Of a stretch of DNA of 64,000 bases, positions 48,917 through 57,754 are shown piece by piece (positions within the stretch are counted from its first letter, which is position 1; each line of letters begins with the position of its first letter). The notes under the pieces are model-generated. The model did no database searches. It saw nothing but the letters and a program-made list of their open reading frames with translations, and had not been told where the DNA came from. Source of the DNA: Arthrobacter sp. NicSoilB4 (lineage in GTDB: Bacteria; Actinomycetota; Actinomycetes; Actinomycetales; Micrococcaceae); NCBI RefSeq assembly GCF_019977335.1, contig NZ_AP024653.1, positions 3,348,001 to 3,412,000 of the forward strand, in the 5' to 3' direction. Both the position numbers and the translations under genes were made by a program.

Positions 48917-49168
48917 ATGGACGAACAACACATCCTGGATCGAATCTCAGCGCTAGTAGAAGAGGAGCAGACGCTCCGTGAAAAGGCGCCGTCGTCCTCG
49001 CCGGACTATGAGCACAGTCCGGAGCACGCCCGGTTGAAGCGGATCGAAGAGGACCTGGACCAGTGCTGGGACCTCCTGCGGCAACGCCGGGCCAAGCTGC
49101 AGTACGGCGAAAACCCGGATGACGCGGAGCCCCGGCCTGTCGAGCAGGTGGAAAACTACGAGTCCTGA
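48917..49168 (+). CDS. DUF2630 family protein (83 aa)
   Basis: An 83-residue helical protein: MDEQHILDRISALVEEEQTL, a spacer with HSPEHARL, then RIEEDLDQCWDLLRQRRAKL. This is the DUF2630 pattern. The family is small, probably a coiled-coil hairpin, mostly in actinobacteria, of unknown function. ATG 48917 has AAGAAGG eight bases before it; the longer open frame upstream overlaps the glycosyltransferase and is not homologous. It is 18 bases upstream of capA. Confidence 0.82.
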   Translation: MDEQHILDRISALVEEEQTLREKAPSSSPDYEHSPEHARLKRIEEDLDQCWDLLRQRRAKLQYGENPDDAEPRPVEQVENYES

Positions 49169-49186
49169 ACTCCCGGCGGGTTTCCC

Positions 49187-50164
49187 ATGTTGATTGCGTT
49201 GTTGGGCGACGTCATGCTGGGCCGGCTGGTCAACGAGCGGTTGCGGCGGGCCGGCGCCGATTACCCGTGGGGCGATACGGACGCCGTGCTGGGCAGGGCG
49301 GACCTCACGATCGCCAATCTCGAATGCGTCCTGGCGGCCGGCGGGGAGCCGGAAGCCGGGAAGGTGTTCCATTTCCGGTCGGACCGGAAGAATGTGGCCA
49401 GTCTCCGCAGCGCGGGGATCGGGATGGTGTCACTGGCCAACAACCACGTGCTGGATTACGGGGCCGGGGCCTTCCGGGAAATGCTGCCTGCGCTCGACGC
49501 GGCCGGTATCCTGCACGCCGGGGCCGGCCTGGACCGGGACGCCGCACGCAGGCCCGCGGTGCGGCGGGTGACAGGGACCGCCGTCGGCCTCATCGCCTTC
49601 ACGGACAACCAGCCGGACTGGGAGGCGGACCGCGGTCCGGGTGTCTTCTACGTGCCGGCGGCAGGCAGCGACCGCAGAGTGACGGAGCTGCTGGACCTGG
49701 TCCGGCGGACAAAAACGCGCGTCGAGCTCCTCATCGTTTCCGCGCATTGGGGGCCGAACTGGGGCTCGGGGGCGCCGCCGGAACACCGCGAGCTCGCGCG
49801 GGCGCTGATCGAGGCGGGGGCCGACGTCGTCTACGGGCACTCGCCGCACGTCTTCCGCGGCGTCGAGCTGTTCCGGAACCGGCCCATCATCTACAGCGCC
49901 GGGGATTTCGTGGACGACTACGCGGTGGACCCGCTGGAGCGCAACGACCAGTCGTTCATCTTCCTGCTCTCTGCGGACCCGGGCACACCGCTGAGCCTCC
50001 GGCTGTTCCCGACGCTGATCACCGAATTCCAGGTCCGGCTGGCGGGGGCAGGTTCCCGGCAGATAGCGGAACGGATGCAGCGGCTAAGCCGGCATCTCGG
50101 GACCGCGAGCAGCTGGGACGCCGCGGGCGGGTTCCTGGAGATCCCGCTCGCTGCCGGCGATTGA
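49187..50164 (+). CDS. CapA family protein
   Basis: A 325-residue CapA/PgsA-type metallophosphoesterase-like protein: GDVMLGRLV at the start, LTIANLECVL, SLANNHVLDYG, SAHWGPNW, YGHSPHVFRGVELF and YSAGDFVDDYA. CapA proteins take part in poly-gamma-glutamate or capsule formation; here there is no signal peptide or anchor, so this cytosolic form may have another role. The 3' end overlaps the convergent LLM gene by 81 bases. ATG 49187 lies 18 bases after the DUF2630 stop, so the two may be co-transcribed. Confidence 0.88.
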   Translation: MLIALLGDVMLGRLVNERLRRAGADYPWGDTDAVLGRADLTIANLECVLAAGGEPEAGKVFHFRSDRKNVASLRSAGIGMVSLANNHVLDYGAGAFREMLPALDAAGILHAGAGLDRDAARRPAVRRVTGTAVGLIAFTDNQPDWEADRGPGVFYVPAAGSDRRVTELLDLVRRTKTRVELLIVSAHWGPNWGSGAPPEHRELARALIEAGADVVYGHSPHVFRGVELFRNRPIIYSAGDFVDDYAVDPLERNDQSFIFLLSADPGTPLSLRLFPTLITEFQVRLAGAGSRQIAERMQRLSRHLGTASSWDAAGGFLEIPLAAGD

Positions 50165-51214
50165 CGTTCCTGTCTGCACCGGCGCGGGAGTTCCGATCGC
50201 CCGTTTCACGGCCGGCATGATCTCCGTGGCGAGCAGCTCGATGGACCGGGCGGTCTCGGCAAACGGCAGGCCGCCGAGGCCGATCTGGGCCATGTAACGG
50301 CGGGTGCCGAGCGTGTCATGAATTTCCAGCAGTTTCTCGATGACCTGCTGCGGGCTGCCCACCAGGAGGCCGCCGCCGGGTTCGGCCCAGTCATCGAAGG
50401 TGGAACGCGGAAAATGTTCCACCGGACGCGGCATGTTCTGCTCAAAATAGGCCCGGTAGTAAGGGTAGAAAGTGTCGCGCGCCCGCTGCGAGGTCGGCGC
50501 CACGTAGAAGTGGCCGCCGGCACCCACCTGCAGCGCACCGGCGTCGTGGCCGGCGTCGGCGGCCGACTGGTGGTAGAGCTCCACCAGCCGGCGGAACCGG
50601 GCGGGTCCGGACAGCAGGGCAACGAACAGGGGAAGCCCCAGCCGTCCTGCCCGCGCGAAACTGGCGGGGGTTCCCCCGACGCCGACCCACACGGGAAGCC
50701 TGTGCTGGACCGGGCGCGGGGCGATGTCCATCCCGGGAATGCTCTGGGTCAGCGTCCCCTGCCAGGTCACGGCGGCATTGTCCCGCAGCTCCAGCAGCAG
50801 CTGCAGCTTCTCCTCGAACAGAGCGTCATAGTCTTCGAGCTCGTGGCCGAACAACGGGTACGACTCGATGAAGGCGCCCCGCCCGGCGATGATCTCAGCA
50901 CGCCCGTCGGAGATCAGGTCCAAGGTGGCGAACTGTTCGAAGAGCCTCACCGGGTCCTGGGTGGAGAGCACCGTGACGGCCGTGCTGAGCCGAAGCTTCG
51001 TGGTTTCCCTGGCGACGGCGGCCAGTACTATTTCCGGGGCGGACAGGGCGAAATCGCGCCGGTGATGCTCCCCGAGTCCCAGGAATGCCAGACCCGCCTG
51101 GTCCGCCAGCTTGGCGAGCTCAATGATCTCCTTCAGTCGCTGCTGCGGGGACAGCGCTTTTCCGGTGCTGAGGTTGCGGGAGAGCTCGCCGAAGGTGAAG
51201 ATACCAAAGTCCAT
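50084..51214 (-). CDS. LLM class flavin-dependent oxidoreductase
   Basis: A 376-residue luciferase-like TIM-barrel monooxygenase: MDFGIFTFGELSR, FLGLGEHHRRDFALSAPEIV, RLSTAVTVLSTQDPVRLFEQFATLDLISDGRAEI and WVGVGGTPASFARAGRLG. FMN or F420 cofactor cannot be decided; the substrate is unknown. The last ~35 residues (an Ala/Arg/Pro-rich tail) are encoded in the region antisense to capA, an 81-base convergent overlap, and look non-conserved. ATG 51214 begins the conserved sequence. Confidence 0.9.
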   Translation of the reverse strand: MDFGIFTFGELSRNLSTGKALSPQQRLKEIIELAKLADQAGLAFLGLGEHHRRDFALSAPEIVLAAVARETTKLRLSTAVTVLSTQDPVRLFEQFATLDLISDGRAEIIAGRGAFIESYPLFGHELEDYDALFEEKLQLLLELRDNAAVTWQGTLTQSIPGMDIAPRPVQHRLPVWVGVGGTPASFARAGRLGLPLFVALLSGPARFRRLVELYHQSAADAGHDAGALQVGAGGHFYVAPTSQRARDTFYPYYRAYFEQNMPRPVEHFPRSTFDDWAEPGGGLLVGSPQQVIEKLLEIHDTLGTRRYMAQIGLGGLPFAETARSIELLATEIMPAVKRAIGTPAPVQTGTSIAGSERDLQEPARGVPAARGPEMPA

Positions 51215-51357
51215 GTTTTATTGAACATTCAAGCTTTGGATTTCATTCCGCCGCCCCCGGAGGCGGGCTATGCTTGGAGTGGACAGCCGCTCGAGGCGTC
51301 CCGGCTCAGCAGGGGGCATCCACGGGGTAACTCCACCCTCACGCCATAAGGCCCCAA

Positions 51358-52077
51358 GTGCTCAGCCAACCATTCAACCCCCTCCCCCTCGATGAACTGA
51401 CCGCAGTCTTTGCACGCATCAAGGACCTGCTCCTGACCCAGGACAAGGTGGACCGCGCCCTGGAGGTGCTGGTCCAGGCGGTCGGGGATGCCATTCCGGG
51501 ATCGGCCGGGGCGGGGATCTCACTCTTTGATGCGCACGGCCGCGGGAGCAGCATTGCGGCGACGGCGCTGGTGGTGGAGCAGGCGGACGCCGCCCAGCAC
51601 GACCTGGGCCAAGGTCCTTGCCTCGCTGCGTGGACGGCAGGAACAACGGTGCTGATCCACGACGCCGCCACGGATGCCCGTTGGCCGCTCTGGAGCGAGG
51701 CCGTCGCGTCGCTGCCCGTCAGGTCCCTCGTCAGCACACCGCTGGCCGCGGCCGGCGGACCCATTGGAACGCTGAAGGTCTACGCATCCCTGCCGGCTGC
51801 CTACACCTCGGCGACCGGGCAACTGCTGGAGAAATTCGCCGTTCCGGCGGCAACCCTGTTGGCCCACATCCAGGGCCCAGGAACCCCCCGGCACCTCAGC
51901 GGTCCGCTCAAGGGCGCGCTTGCCGGCCGGGACACCACCAACCGGGCGTGCGGGATGCTGATGGAACGCGACGGGCTGACGGCAGAGCAGGCTTTCCATG
52001 AGCTGTTGCGTCGGGCCAGGACCAGCGGGGCCCCGCTGTCGCGGGTGTGTTCCGATCTCGTCGACGGCCGCGCGTGA
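51358..52077 (+). CDS. GAF and ANTAR domain regulator
   Basis: A 239-residue protein. GAF lies at ~15-165 (AQHDLGQGPCLAAWTAGTTV, then RSLVSTPLAAAGGPIGTLKVY), and a shorter ANTAR at ~185-235 (RDTTNRACGMLMERDGLTAEQAFHELLRRA). The ANTAR alanine and Met-rich pattern (GMLMER) is kept. GTG 51358 is used. It is convergent with another GAF-ANTAR gene only 37 bases away, so the two are close paralogues in tail-to-tail order. Confidence 0.88.
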   Translation: MLSQPFNPLPLDELTAVFARIKDLLLTQDKVDRALEVLVQAVGDAIPGSAGAGISLFDAHGRGSSIAATALVVEQADAAQHDLGQGPCLAAWTAGTTVLIHDAATDARWPLWSEAVASLPVRSLVSTPLAAAGGPIGTLKVYASLPAAYTSATGQLLEKFAVPAATLLAHIQGPGTPRHLSGPLKGALAGRDTTNRACGMLMERDGLTAEQAFHELLRRARTSGAPLSRVCSDLVDGRA

Positions 52078-52114
52078 AGGCCGCCGGCGGAGTCCCGGAG
52101 CGGCGGGTCCCGCT

Positions 52115-52864
52115 TCAGCGCTTCTTCGTCATTTCCCCGCTGATGGTCAGCTGTTCCGCCACGTCGTGAAGCTTGATGTTCAACTCCGAACTGGCCCGCG
52201 AGAGGAGCATGAATGCCTGCTGGGCGGTGATCTTGTAGCGTTCCATGAGTATTCCCTTCGCCTGCCCGATCAGGTCGCGGGTGTCCAGGGCCTGGGTGAG
52301 CTGGCTGACTTGCTGGTTTCCGGCGACGGCTACGGCGGCGTGGGCAGCCACCAGCGCCCCGATCCGCTCGGATTCGGCGTCGAAGACGCCCACATCCCGA
52401 CCGAAAAGGTTCAAAGCTCCGAGGTGGTCTCCGTCCACAAAGAGCTGGAAGGAGAGCATACTTCGCGCTCCGAGATCAAAAGCGGCCCGGGAGAAGTCCG
52501 GCCACCGCTGGTCCGTGCTGAGGTCCGGAACGCTGACGACGCGTTCTTCATAGGAGGCGTCCAGGCAGGGTCCCTGCCCTGTTTCGCTTTGGAGGGCGTC
52601 CACCAGGCGCGGAAGGTCGCTGGATGCCGCCCGTGAGTCAATCGTCCGGCGGCCGGTGATCAGGCTGACCGAGGCGTCTGCCGCATGCGGGACCAACTCC
52701 AGGGCGGCGTGCACGATCCCTGCCAGCATGGACTCGGTGTCCTCCTCGTGCTGCAGTTCACGCGCCAGGTTTCCCAGTCGCTGAGCCAGTTCGGCCGGCG
52801 TGATGGGGAGTGCGTCCCGCGGGCCGAGTGCCGTGTCACGTGCGTCTGCTGGGTTCAACTCCAT
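52115..52864 (-). CDS. GAF and ANTAR domain regulator
   Basis: A 249-residue protein with GAF at ~30-185 (ETGQGPCLDASYEERVVSVPDL, then SMLSFQLFVDGDHLGALNLFG) and ANTAR at ~190-245 (ALDTRDLIGQAKGILMERYKITAQQAFMLLSRASSELNIKLHDVAEQL), a textbook ANTAR. It probably controls termination in target leader RNAs in response to a small ligand. ATG 52864 follows a GAGGTG site. Third such gene in the window; it overlaps nothing but is tail-to-tail with the previous one. Confidence 0.92.
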   Translation of the reverse strand: MELNPADARDTALGPRDALPITPAELAQRLGNLARELQHEEDTESMLAGIVHAALELVPHAADASVSLITGRRTIDSRAASSDLPRLVDALQSETGQGPCLDASYEERVVSVPDLSTDQRWPDFSRAAFDLGARSMLSFQLFVDGDHLGALNLFGRDVGVFDAESERIGALVAAHAAVAVAGNQQVSQLTQALDTRDLIGQAKGILMERYKITAQQAFMLLSRASSELNIKLHDVAEQLTISGEMTKKR

Positions 52865-53058
52865 GGTGGCACCTCTTGCCGATCCGTTCCTGAATCTGTT
52901 CTTCTTCGAAATATACGCTCGTGAACCCGTCCCGGCATCGGGGCTGAGACAAGGATCTAACGCGGCGGTAACCCGCAGTTAACGCGGTGGTGTGAAACTG
53001 GATTACGGACCCAGACCGAGACTGACACTGCACGGCAACCCTTCAAGGAGCAGCAGAC

Positions 53059-53283
53059 ATGACCAGTCCAGAGCAGAATCCTCACAGCGACCCCAAGATC
53101 CACGAGCAAAGCCTGTTCCGGCCCGATCTGAGCAGCCTGCACGTCCGCGAGGACGTCGCGGTCACCGGGCTCTGCGGCAACGTTCATCTGCCAACGGGCC
53201 GGACCTGCGACCTGCCCGAACGGCATGAGGGATCCTGCCACTTCGTGGGTCCGGAGGACGCGGAAAACCTGGCCGCGCGCTAG
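53059..53283 (+). CDS. Small Cys/His-containing hypothetical protein (74 aa)
   Basis: A 74-residue protein with a compact cluster LCGNVHLPTGRTCDLPERHEGSCHF at residues ~42-66: three Cys and three His in C-x(4)-H, C and H-x(3)-C-x-F spacing. It could bind Zn2+ or Fe. The rest is polar and probably disordered. ATG 53059 has an AAGGAGCAG site. I do not recognise the family. The neighbours (ANTAR, DUF6221) give no hint. Confidence 0.72.
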   Translation: MTSPEQNPHSDPKIHEQSLFRPDLSSLHVREDVAVTGLCGNVHLPTGRTCDLPERHEGSCHFVGPEDAENLAAR

Positions 53284-53323
53284 GCGCCCGGGCCGTTCCG
53301 GCATCCGGAACTGGTTAGAGGGC

Positions 53324-53665
53324 ATGGGCCGCGCGTACGCTCGCGGTGTGGACATCGTGGAATTCCTGTCCGAACGGATCAGCGAGGACGAGGCCGTGGC
53401 GCGGACCCTCCTCAGCGACCGGACTGTCTCGAAATCCGGCGCCTGGTACGAACAGCGGCTGCTGCTCGAATGCGAGGCCAAGCGACGCCTGATCCTCATC
53501 GTGGAATCCGCGCGTCAGGCGGCTCTCGCGGCGATGGTCAGCGATACAGACCAGGACGTGAGCTGGATCCCTCAATCGCTTGAATGGATGGAGCAGTCGC
53601 TGAACTCCCTAGCCTTGCCCTACTATGACCACCCGGACTTCGACCAGGACTGGCTCCGCGCCTAA
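53324..53665 (+). CDS. DUF6221 family protein
   Basis: A 113-residue protein with the DUF6221 signature: DIVEFLSERISEDEAVART near the start, WYEQRLLLECEAKRRLILIVE in the middle and a C-terminal LNSLALPYYDHPDFDQDW. The family is of unknown function and common in phage-derived and actinobacterial genomes. ATG 53324 is chosen; a GTG at 53348 begins the conserved part. No phage gene is nearby. It is followed by a promoter-like AT-rich stretch before the S8 protease. Confidence 0.78.
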   Translation: MGRAYARGVDIVEFLSERISEDEAVARTLLSDRTVSKSGAWYEQRLLLECEAKRRLILIVESARQAALAAMVSDTDQDVSWIPQSLEWMEQSLNSLALPYYDHPDFDQDWLRA

Positions 53666-53776
53666 GTGCGCTGTTCCTTCCAAGAAATTCCAAAGGTCCG
53701 TGTGCAATATCCAATCGCTGGCCTAAGCTAAAGAGCGGGGGGCGCTCATTAGCGAAGACGCCTAGTGGAGGCCATT

Positions 53777-55216
53777 ATGTTCAGCTACGTCCGCCGTCCC
53801 CGATCATCACGACAGCCAGCGCCCACAGCCCCCGAGCCACACCAGTTTCCCGGGAGCACCGCTCCCACGCCCAAAGCCAGGAAACGGTTCCGGAGGACCG
53901 TCGGCGCCCTGGCGGCACTGGGACTGGCCGTGGCCGGAGGGCTCGTCGCGGCCCTCCCCGCCACCGGCGCCGAGCAGGAACAAAAATACATTGTGGTGCT
54001 GAAGGACGGGTTGGCTGATGCTGGTACCGCTGCCGCGGCCCAGCAAGGCACCTATGGCCTCACCGTTTCCACGGTGTACCGCGACGCCCTGAACGGATAC
54101 GCCGCCACGATGACGGCATCCGCCGCCGCCCGCCTGGCTGCGGATCCGGGTGTTGATTTCATCACCGTGGCGAGGGAGTTCGAGAGGCCCGAGGACGCCG
54201 GGCCGAGCACCCAGCTGGCTCCGCTGTGGTGGCTGAGGATCGGCGGGGCCCTCCCTGACAACGGTCAGCAGTGGGGCCATGGCCCCATCGACGTCAACGT
54301 GGCTGTGATCGACAGCGGCATCGACGCCGGCCATCCGGACCTCAATGTTCGCGGCGGCATCGACTGCTCCACGGGCTCCCCGGTCAAGGTGACCTCCACG
54401 GACGACGTCGGTCACGGGACTTTCGTGGCCGGCGTGATCGGCGCAAAGGACAACAATCTGGGCGTGATCGGTGCGGCGCCGGGAACCCCGCTGTGGTCCG
54501 TGCGGGTAGTTGATGACGCCGGTCTGATCACGGAGGAAATGCTCATCTGCGCCATCGACTGGGTGACAGCGACGCGCAAGGACAAGAACCCCGACAACGA
54601 CATCGCGGTGGCCAACATCAGCATCGGCGGCCCGGGCGTCGAAACCGCCAACTGTGGCAAGGGCACGGATCCGATGCACTACGCCATCTGCCGCTCAGTC
54701 AACGCCGGGGTCGCCTACGCCGTCGCGGCCGGTAACGACGGTCTCGACATCGCCCGCACAGTCCCTGCCACCTACGACGAAGTGCTGACCGCCACGGCGA
54801 TAGCGGATTTCGACGGCAAGCCGGATGGCCTCGCGGACCCGATCTGCGGGAACGAGGACTGGGGTACGGCCGGGCAGGTGGACGACCAGCCGGCGTTCTT
54901 CTCCAACTTCGCCAGCCAGCCCAAGGACAAGGCCCATACCGTCGCCGCCCCCGGAGTCTGCATGACCTCAACGGCGCCGGGCGGCTATGGGGTGGCCCAC
55001 GGAACCAGCTTCGCCAGCCCCGCAGTGGCCGGTTCGCTGGCTCTGTGCATCAGCGACGGAGCGTGCGAGGGCTCGGGGAAGGACGTGATGTCCCAGTTCC
55101 TGGAGCTGACAGCCGCCTACAACAAGGAGCACCGCGGCTTCGGCTTCGAAGGTGACCCGTTCCGACCGATCAAGGGGCAGTACTACGGATACCTGGCCCA
55201 GATCGCTGACTACTGA
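53777..55216 (+). CDS. Secreted S8 family serine peptidase (subtilase)
   Basis: A 479-residue pre-pro-protease. The N-terminal 65 residues have an RKRFRR followed by a hydrophobic core (Sec or Tat-like signal with long n-region). An I9 inhibitor-type pro-domain (KYIVVLKDGLADAG...) spans ~68-140. The catalytic triad is D179 (VIDSGID), H213 (GHGTFVAG) and S411 (GTSFASP); N320 is the oxyanion residue (AAGN). ATG 53777 has a GGAGG site, preferred over a GTG at 53765. Secreted protein degradation is the likely role. Confidence 0.93.
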   Translation: MFSYVRRPRSSRQPAPTAPEPHQFPGSTAPTPKARKRFRRTVGALAALGLAVAGGLVAALPATGAEQEQKYIVVLKDGLADAGTAAAAQQGTYGLTVSTVYRDALNGYAATMTASAAARLAADPGVDFITVAREFERPEDAGPSTQLAPLWWLRIGGALPDNGQQWGHGPIDVNVAVIDSGIDAGHPDLNVRGGIDCSTGSPVKVTSTDDVGHGTFVAGVIGAKDNNLGVIGAAPGTPLWSVRVVDDAGLITEEMLICAIDWVTATRKDKNPDNDIAVANISIGGPGVETANCGKGTDPMHYAICRSVNAGVAYAVAAGNDGLDIARTVPATYDEVLTATAIADFDGKPDGLADPICGNEDWGTAGQVDDQPAFFSNFASQPKDKAHTVAAPGVCMTSTAPGGYGVAHGTSFASPAVAGSLALCISDGACEGSGKDVMSQFLELTAAYNKEHRGFGFEGDPFRPIKGQYYGYLAQIADY

Positions 55217-55257
55217 CTCTTGGTATTGACGTCTTGGTAGTGACGCGGGTCGGCCTG

Positions 55258-55866
55258 CTAGGAACCGGACCGGATCCGCCGCCACCAGCGGCGGCTGACC
55301 TCCGGTTCCTGCACCGCTTCCCGATCAGCGACGGCGGCTGCGAGCGCCGCGCGGCGTTCCCTCCAGCGCCGTAGCTCTGCCTCGACGTCGCGGGTCTTGG
55401 TGACAACGGGCGGTCCGCCCTGCAGCTGCCGCCGGGCATTAACAATCCGTGCGTTGAAGTCGTCCAGGAGCTCGCGGACCTGCTTTTCGGAATGCAACTC
55501 GTCGATGCGGGCGTCGAGCCCTGCGTCCTCGGTGCGGAGCAGGATGGCCTGGGGACCTATTCCGCCGAGGTTTTCGCGCTCGATCAAGCCTTTGACCCAC
55601 CAGTCCGGGTCGTACGTGTCCCCCAAGCCCGGGATGGGTTTGCCGGCGTACTTTAAGTGATCGAACTTTCCCTGCGCCATGGCATCGCGGATCAGGTATT
55701 CGGCCCTGGCGGCGTCGTCGAACTTCGCGCGCAGGTCCCGTTCCTTCGCTTCGGCGGCGGCCAGCTCTTCCTCTTCCTGGACCGTCATTCCGCTGATCCG
55801 GAGTGCGCGGAGTTCCGCCGCGCGCTCCACCCGGCGCCGGAACGCCCCGTTCGATTCGCCACTCAT
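55258..55866 (-). CDS. DUF1992 domain protein (DNAJC28-like)
   Basis: A 202-residue protein. Residues ~55-90 hold the DUF1992 core (EYLIRDAMAQGKFDHLKYAGKPIPGLG), shared with the C-terminal half of eukaryotic DNAJC28 but without a J-domain. Charged coiled-coil segments flank it (EEEELAAAEAKERDLRAK; ARRQLQGGPPVVTK). The function is unknown. ATG 55866 follows GGAGGGG. Convergent with the S8 protease with a 41-base gap. Confidence 0.85.
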   Translation of the reverse strand: MSGESNGAFRRRVERAAELRALRISGMTVQEEEELAAAEAKERDLRAKFDDAARAEYLIRDAMAQGKFDHLKYAGKPIPGLGDTYDPDWWVKGLIERENLGGIGPQAILLRTEDAGLDARIDELHSEKQVRELLDDFNARIVNARRQLQGGPPVVTKTRDVEAELRRWRERRAALAAAVADREAVQEPEVSRRWWRRIRSGS

Positions 55867-55939
55867 CGCACCCCTCCCGTCTTAGGCCGCACAGCACCCT
55901 TCCAGTATGCGAACCAAACTCCAAGCAGCCAAGGGAGGG

Positions 55940-57628
55940 TCAGAGCGTCGGCAGAACCTGCTCGCGGACCTGTTTGCGGAGGATTTTGCCCAGCATCGAA
56001 CGCGGCATGTCAGGGATGGTGACGATCCGTTTGGGGACCTTATAGCCGGCCAGGTGCTCGCGGCAGTGTTCGCGGAGGACGTCCTCATCCAGCATGCTGC
56101 CCGGTTCGAGTTCGACGGCGGCAATCACCATCTCGCCGCCCCGTTCGAGTGGCTTTCCGACGACGGCAGCGTCCTTGACGTCCTTGTGCAGCCGCAGCAC
56201 CGTCTCCACATCGGTGGGCGAGACGTTGAAGCCGCCGGTGATGATGAGTTCCTTCGCCCGGTCCACGATCGTGGTGAAACCGTCGCCGTCCACGGTCACC
56301 ACGTCGCCGGTCCGCAGCCAGCCGTCGGCAGTGAGGGTCTTCGCCGTTTCCTCCGGGTTGTTCCAGTAGCCCTGAAACACCTGCGGGCCTTTCAGCAGCA
56401 GCTCCCCGGGCTGGCCGGGTGCCACCTCCAGGGCGGGATCGTCCAGGTCGGCGACCTTCATCAGGGTCGAGGGGAACGGCACTCCGATGGTGCCGTTGCG
56501 GCGGGTGGGGTGGAAAGGATTTCCCAGCGCGACCGGCGAGGACTCGGTCATACCGTAGCCCTCCACGAGGAGCCCGCCGGAGACCGACTCCCACAGTTCC
56601 ACCACGTGGTCCGGCAGGTTCATGGCGCCGGAGATGCAGAACTTGCAGGACCGGAGCGAGATGCCTTTCTCCTTCGCGGCCATGGCAGTCCGCTCGTAGA
56701 TCGGAGGGACCGCGCAGTAGACCGTGGCGGGCGATTTCTTCATGGCGTCCAGCACCAGGTCCGGGTCGAACTTGGGGAAGAGAACCAGCAGGCCCTGCTT
56801 GCGGATTCCGTAGGTGAGGTAGAGCGTCATGCCGAAGGCGTGGAACATCGGCAGGATCGCGTAGAAGATTTCCTTGCGGTACTCCGCCCCCTGCATCCAG
56901 GCCTCGCCCTGCAGTGCGTTCGAGTACAGGTTGAAGTGCGTGAGCATGGCGCCCTTGGGGCGGCCGGTGGTTCCCGAGGTGTACTGGATCGCGGCGAGGT
57001 CGTCCACCGAGGGGCGGGGGTGTTCCGGATCGATCCGTCCGTGGCCCAGGAGTGCTTTCCACCCGATCGTTCCCGGGGCGGGTCCGGTCAGTGCTTCGCG
57101 GGACGCCCGCAGTTTCTTGACCGGCAGGCGCAGGGCAAGGCGTTTGACGGCGGGGAACGCCTCCAGAAGGTTGACCGAGACAATGTGGTCGATCTCGACG
57201 TCGGACGGGAAGTCCCGGATGGCCGCCGCTGCCTTGTCCCAGACGATGACCACACGGGCCTGATGGTCCTCGAACTGGTGGCGGAGTTCCCGGGCCGTGT
57301 ACAGCGGGTTGTGTTCGACGACGACGGCGCCGAGGCGCAGTACCGCGTAGAAGGCGACGACGTGCTGCGGGCAGTTTGGCAGGATCAGCGCAACCCGGTC
57401 GCCGGCGCGGACGCCCAGGCGGCGCAGGCCCTCGGCGGCGCGGTCCACCTGTTCGCCGAGCTCGGCGTAGCTGGTGCGGCGCCCGAAAAACTCCAGGGCA
57501 GGGGCCGTGCCGGCCTCGGCCACGGAGCGGTCCAGCATGTCCACGAGCGACTCCGTGGGCAGTTCAATCCGGGCGGGGACGCCCGGCTGGTAGTTCTTCA
57601 CCCAGGGCTGCTGGTCCGTGTTCTCCAT
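55940..57628 (-). CDS. fadD: Long-chain fatty acid-CoA ligase (AMP-binding)
   Basis: A 562-residue adenylate-forming enzyme. The AMP/ATP motif is YTSGTTGRPKGAMLTH, the A5 motif is EGYGMTESSP, then DGWLRTGDVVTVDGDGF and the catalytic Lys at the C-terminus (VPKRIVTIPDMPRSMLGKILRK). It activates fatty or aromatic acids through an acyl-AMP. The N-terminus (DQQPWVKNYQPGVPARI) is typical of FadD3/FadD-like long-chain ligases. ATG 57628 is preferred over a GTG at 57634. Chain length specificity unknown. Confidence 0.9.
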   Translation of the reverse strand: MENTDQQPWVKNYQPGVPARIELPTESLVDMLDRSVAEAGTAPALEFFGRRTSYAELGEQVDRAAEGLRRLGVRAGDRVALILPNCPQHVVAFYAVLRLGAVVVEHNPLYTARELRHQFEDHQARVVIVWDKAAAAIRDFPSDVEIDHIVSVNLLEAFPAVKRLALRLPVKKLRASREALTGPAPGTIGWKALLGHGRIDPEHPRPSVDDLAAIQYTSGTTGRPKGAMLTHFNLYSNALQGEAWMQGAEYRKEIFYAILPMFHAFGMTLYLTYGIRKQGLLVLFPKFDPDLVLDAMKKSPATVYCAVPPIYERTAMAAKEKGISLRSCKFCISGAMNLPDHVVELWESVSGGLLVEGYGMTESSPVALGNPFHPTRRNGTIGVPFPSTLMKVADLDDPALEVAPGQPGELLLKGPQVFQGYWNNPEETAKTLTADGWLRTGDVVTVDGDGFTTIVDRAKELIITGGFNVSPTDVETVLRLHKDVKDAAVVGKPLERGGEMVIAAVELEPGSMLDEDVLREHCREHLAGYKVPKRIVTIPDMPRSMLGKILRKQVREQVLPTL

Positions 57629-57754
57629 GGTCACATCTTGCCGTGAACCATCTGCCCTGAGCCAATTTCCGTTTCCTCCGTCGGTGCCGGCTCAGTTCAG
57701 CCCGGCGGTCACGACGTGCCGCCGCCACAGGCCCAGCTTCGAGGCCTCCTCCGA

